Shown here piece by piece: positions 6,085 through 8,336 of a DNA stretch of 8,336 nt. The notes under the pieces are model-generated. The model did no database searches. It was not told the origin of the DNA and saw nothing but the letters and a program-made list of their open reading frames with translations. Each line of letters starts with the position of its first letter. Within the stretch, counting starts at the first letter, position 1. This DNA is from Mailhella sp. (GTDB lineage Bacteria; Desulfobacterota; Desulfovibrionia; Desulfovibrionales; Desulfovibrionaceae), in NCBI GenBank assembly GCA_020024815.1, contig JAHHTE010000087.1:1-8336 (forward strand), written 5' to 3'. The translations under genes were made by a program, and so were the position numbers.

Positions 6085-7368
6085 ATGAGTTTTACATATA
6101 AAATTTTGACCTATGGTTGCAAAGTAAACCAGTATGAATCTCAAGCTATTCGGGAATATTGGAATAGGCTTGGTGCAAAAGAAATTATTGGACAAGAAGA
6201 AATTCCACAAATTATTTTATTAGCTGGTTGTGCTGTTACAGCTCAAGGTGTTGCAGATGCAAGGCAAATGGTAAGAAAAATTTCGCGTGAAATGCCAGAA
6301 ACTAAAGTTATTGTAACAGGTTGTGCTGCTAGTGCAGAACCACAAGATTTTTCTTTTGATAACGTTTTAATGGTAATTTCACAAACAGCTAAATGGAATT
6401 TATTACATTATTCTCCTTTTGCTTTACCACAACAATTACAAGAAAAAAATGAAGAATACCCTGAATTTTATATTACTGATTTTGCACGTTCAAGACCTGT
6501 ATTAAAAATTCAAGATGGATGTTCGCATTTTTGTACTTATTGTATAGTTCCTTATACAAGAGGAAAAGCTCGTTCAAGAAATACTCAAGAAAGTATTGCA
6601 GAGTTACGACGTTTATTTAATGCTGGTTTTCGTGAAGTAATGATTTCTGGTATTAACTTACGTCAATATTATGCTGATAAAAAGAATTTTTGGGGTTTTT
6701 TACGTGAGGTAGAAAAAGAATTTGGTCAAGAATGGCAAGGTAAAGTACGGTTGCGACTAAGTTCTTTAGAGCCAGCACAATTAAATGATGAAGGATTAGA
6801 AACGTTAGAGCAAAGTTCTCTTTTATGTCCACATTTACATTTATCTTTGCAAAGTGGCTCGCCAAGTGTTTTAAAACGTATGGGTAGAGAGCATTATTCT
6901 CCTAGTTTTATGATTGAACAAATAAGCAAAATAAAAAATTTTTGGAATACTTTTGCGTTAGGTGCAGATATTCTTATGGGTTTTCCTGGTGAAACAGAGC
7001 AAGAAACTTTAGAAACCTTAGCTATGGTAGAAGCATTACCATTAACCTATGCTCATGTTTTTCCTTTTTCTGTTCGTAAAGGAACTAAGGCTGAAAAGCT
7101 TCCCATGCAACTAGAAAAAAGTATCAAACAAGAGCATGCTGCAAGAGTAAGAGCAAAGATTGAAGAAAAGAAAAAAATATTTGCAAAACAAATGCTTGAA
7201 AAAGAGCAAATGTTTTTAAGTCTTGATATAGGGACAAATAGTGGCTGGAATGAGTTTTATGTTGCTTGTGAATTAGCTGGAGGAGAAAAAATTACTTCTC
7301 ATGAGCTTTTGGCAGTTAGACCACTTTCTTTGGAAAATGATATTTTAAAAGTACAAAAAATAAAGTAG
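6085..7368 (+). CDS. mtaB: MtaB-like tRNA t6A37 methylthiotransferase (radical SAM)
   Basis: The family converts N6-threonylcarbamoyladenosine at tRNA position 37 to its 2-methylthio form, in ANN-decoding tRNAs, using two iron-sulphur clusters and S-adenosylmethionine. The N-terminal methylthiotransferase domain carries Cys12 in YGCKVNQYES, Cys49 in AGCAVT and Cys80 in VTGCAAS. The radical SAM domain has CSHFCTYC with Cys146, Cys150 and Cys153. The GCKVNQYES motif points to MtaB rather than MiaB or RimO. The C-terminal part (about 375-427, with GWNEFYV) looks like a shortened TRAM RNA-binding domain. Several usual motifs deviate: the common NTC before the second cysteine is AGC, and a central T-G-x-x-x-G-x-Y-G type segment reads SGINLRQYY (188-196). 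Length, 427 residues, is normal to slightly short. No clear Shine-Dalgarno is visible, suggesting weak or coupled translation. MtaB is the best call, but RNA substrate identity is inferred. Confidence 0.88.
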   Translation: MSFTYKILTYGCKVNQYESQAIREYWNRLGAKEIIGQEEIPQIILLAGCAVTAQGVADARQMVRKISREMPETKVIVTGCAASAEPQDFSFDNVLMVISQTAKWNLLHYSPFALPQQLQEKNEEYPEFYITDFARSRPVLKIQDGCSHFCTYCIVPYTRGKARSRNTQESIAELRRLFNAGFREVMISGINLRQYYADKKNFWGFLREVEKEFGQEWQGKVRLRLSSLEPAQLNDEGLETLEQSSLLCPHLHLSLQSGSPSVLKRMGREHYSPSFMIEQISKIKNFWNTFALGADILMGFPGETEQETLETLAMVEALPLTYAHVFPFSVRKGTKAEKLPMQLEKSIKQEHAARVRAKIEEKKKIFAKQMLEKEQMFLSLDIGTNSGWNEFYVACELAGGEKITSHELLAVRPLSLENDILKVQKIK

Positions 7369-7374
7369 GTTAAT

Positions 7375-8259
7375 ATGAAAATAATGCGTAGTATGACTGG
7401 CTTTGGGCGTTCTGTTCAAAATAATGAAAAATATAATCTTGTATGGGAAATTAGAAGTGTAAACAGTCGTTTTTTAGATATTAAATGGAAATTACCTCCT
7501 TTATTGCGTTCTTTTGAAGCTCGTTTTGAAAAAGTTGTACGTTCTTACGCTACACGGGGTCGAGTAGAAGTTTGTTTAACATTACAAGAAATTAATCAAA
7601 ATGATAGTGTTTCTTTTGATATAAAACAAGCACAAGCCATGCTTTTTGCTCTTGAAGCATTAGCTAAAGAAAGAAACGAAGATTTTGCAGTTGATTATAA
7701 TCAACTTTTAAAAATTCCAAGTTTATGGCAAGGTAATGAAGAAGAAGTAAGTGAAGAATTTGTGTTATTTGTGCAAAATTGTCTTGAAATAGCTTTGCAA
7801 GATTGGAATAAATCACGCGAAGAAGAAGCAAAACAATTACGCAAAGACCTTGAAAGTCGTTTTAATCTTATGCAATCTTGGTTACAAAGAATAATTGATA
7901 GAGCCCCACAAGTAAAAGAATTACGTTTCCAAAGTGTAAAAGAACGCTTGCAAGAAGTGTTACAAAATTTAGAATCAGCTCTTGATGAAAATAGATTTTT
8001 ACAAGAAATTGTGATTCTTTCTGATAAATTAGATATTACAGAAGAATGTACTCGTTTAGAATCTCATTTAAAAAGACTAATAGAATTAATGGATATAGGA
8101 GAAGATGTAGGACGTAAGCTTGATTTTACCTTACAAGAATGTTTTAGAGAAATTAATACTTGTGGGAATAAAATTCAAGATGCTGTTCTTTCCACAGTAG
8201 TTGTTGATTATAAAAATGAACTTGAAAAATGTCGTGAACAAGTACAAAATTTAGAGTAG
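7375..8259 (+). CDS. yicC: YicC family endoribonuclease
   Basis: YicC proteins are cytoplasmic RNases; the E. coli member takes part in small-RNA turnover. This 294-residue protein is full length for the family. The N-terminal YicC domain (about 4-155) shows MTGFGR (7-12), EIRSVNSRFLD (25-35) and RGRVEV (61-66). A charged, probably helical middle (about 145-215) leads to the conserved C-terminal domain with DITEECTRLESHL (220-232), REINTCGNK (258-266) and the terminal REQVQNLE (287-294). The first ATG (7375) has AGG (7367-7369) 5 bases upstream, overlapping the mtaB stop. A second in-frame ATG at 7384 would give the more usual short N-terminus (MRSMTGFGR) but has no better site. In many bacteria guanylate kinase (gmk) follows yicC; the window ends before that could be seen. 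It is the last visible gene of the operon. Confidence 0.92.
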   Translation: MKIMRSMTGFGRSVQNNEKYNLVWEIRSVNSRFLDIKWKLPPLLRSFEARFEKVVRSYATRGRVEVCLTLQEINQNDSVSFDIKQAQAMLFALEALAKERNEDFAVDYNQLLKIPSLWQGNEEEVSEEFVLFVQNCLEIALQDWNKSREEEAKQLRKDLESRFNLMQSWLQRIIDRAPQVKELRFQSVKERLQEVLQNLESALDENRFLQEIVILSDKLDITEECTRLESHLKRLIELMDIGEDVGRKLDFTLQECFREINTCGNKIQDAVLSTVVVDYKNELEKCREQVQNLE

Positions 8260-8283
8260 TTTTGGGTGTTTGATTAATAGTTT

Positions 8284-8325
8284 TTTTAGGGGGAGGACTT
8301 TTTATAAAAAGTCCTCCCCCTAAAA
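8284..8325 (+). terminator. long palindrome after yicC, possible transcription terminator without U-tract
   Basis: Bases 8284-8303 are perfectly complementary to 8306-8325, a 20-bp stem. Its core is GC-rich, AGGGGGAGGAC (8288-8298), flanked by A/T pairs on both sides; the innermost pairs would open to form a small loop. It begins 24 bases after the yicC stop. The position suits a terminator, but the stem is followed by CCCCCTTTCAA rather than a run of T. It could instead be a 3'-end stabilising hairpin, a dispersed repeat or a Rho-linked element. Confidence 0.6.
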
Positions 8326-8336
8326 CCCCCTTTCAA

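Noticed and set aside
6653..6865. Open frame on the minus strand of 70 codons inside mtaB
   Set aside because: It is antisense to the radical SAM domain, with hydrophobic low-complexity translation and no family resemblance.
1..8336. An undescribed multi-gene system or mobile element
   Set aside because: All seven genes belong to known housekeeping families. There are no integrase, transposase, attachment-site or CRISPR-like repeats, and base composition is uniform apart from the terminal palindrome.

Overview
The window is a compact, strongly A+T-rich stretch of bacterial chromosome, with A/T-ending codons throughout. All seven genes lie on the + strand. No phage, insertion sequence, CRISPR array, tRNA or rRNA is visible. 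The gene order is shikimate kinase, chorismate synthase, RecD2-type helicase, SH3/NlpC-P60 lipoprotein, MtaB-like enzyme, YicC. From memory, and unchecked, this order resembles Desulfovibrio, where a large lipoprotein of the same architecture sits near aroC. With the low G+C, my best guess is a reduced or host-associated Desulfovibrionaceae such as Lawsonia or a relative. That assignment is an inference.

Layout. Positions 1-63 are a short A+T-rich leader with a possible weak promoter and a good ribosome binding site. Positions 64-600 encode a small NlpC/P60 lipoprotein. Positions 601-730 are the main intergenic region. It holds a near-consensus sigma-70-type promoter (605-633), then a strong hairpin with a T7 tract (668-715), then the shikimate kinase start, which I place at 731. 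From 731 to 8259 six genes follow with gaps of 0, 2, 29, 19 and 6 bases, which looks like one operon. The window ends in a 20-bp perfect, partly GC-rich palindrome (8284-8325) that has no U-tract after it.

How the genes work together. The first two operon genes catalyse the fifth and seventh (last) steps of chorismate synthesis. The third is a RecD2 family 5'-3' DNA helicase. The fourth is an outer-membrane or periplasmic peptidoglycan peptidase. The fifth adds a methylthio group to t6A37 of tRNA. The sixth is a YicC-family RNase. These are housekeeping functions with no shared pathway beyond the aro pair, so the operon probably reflects co-expression rather than one machine. I see no undescribed defence or mobile system. 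The most interesting signals are regulatory: the promoter-hairpin-start arrangement ahead of the aro genes and the unusual palindrome at the end of the operon.
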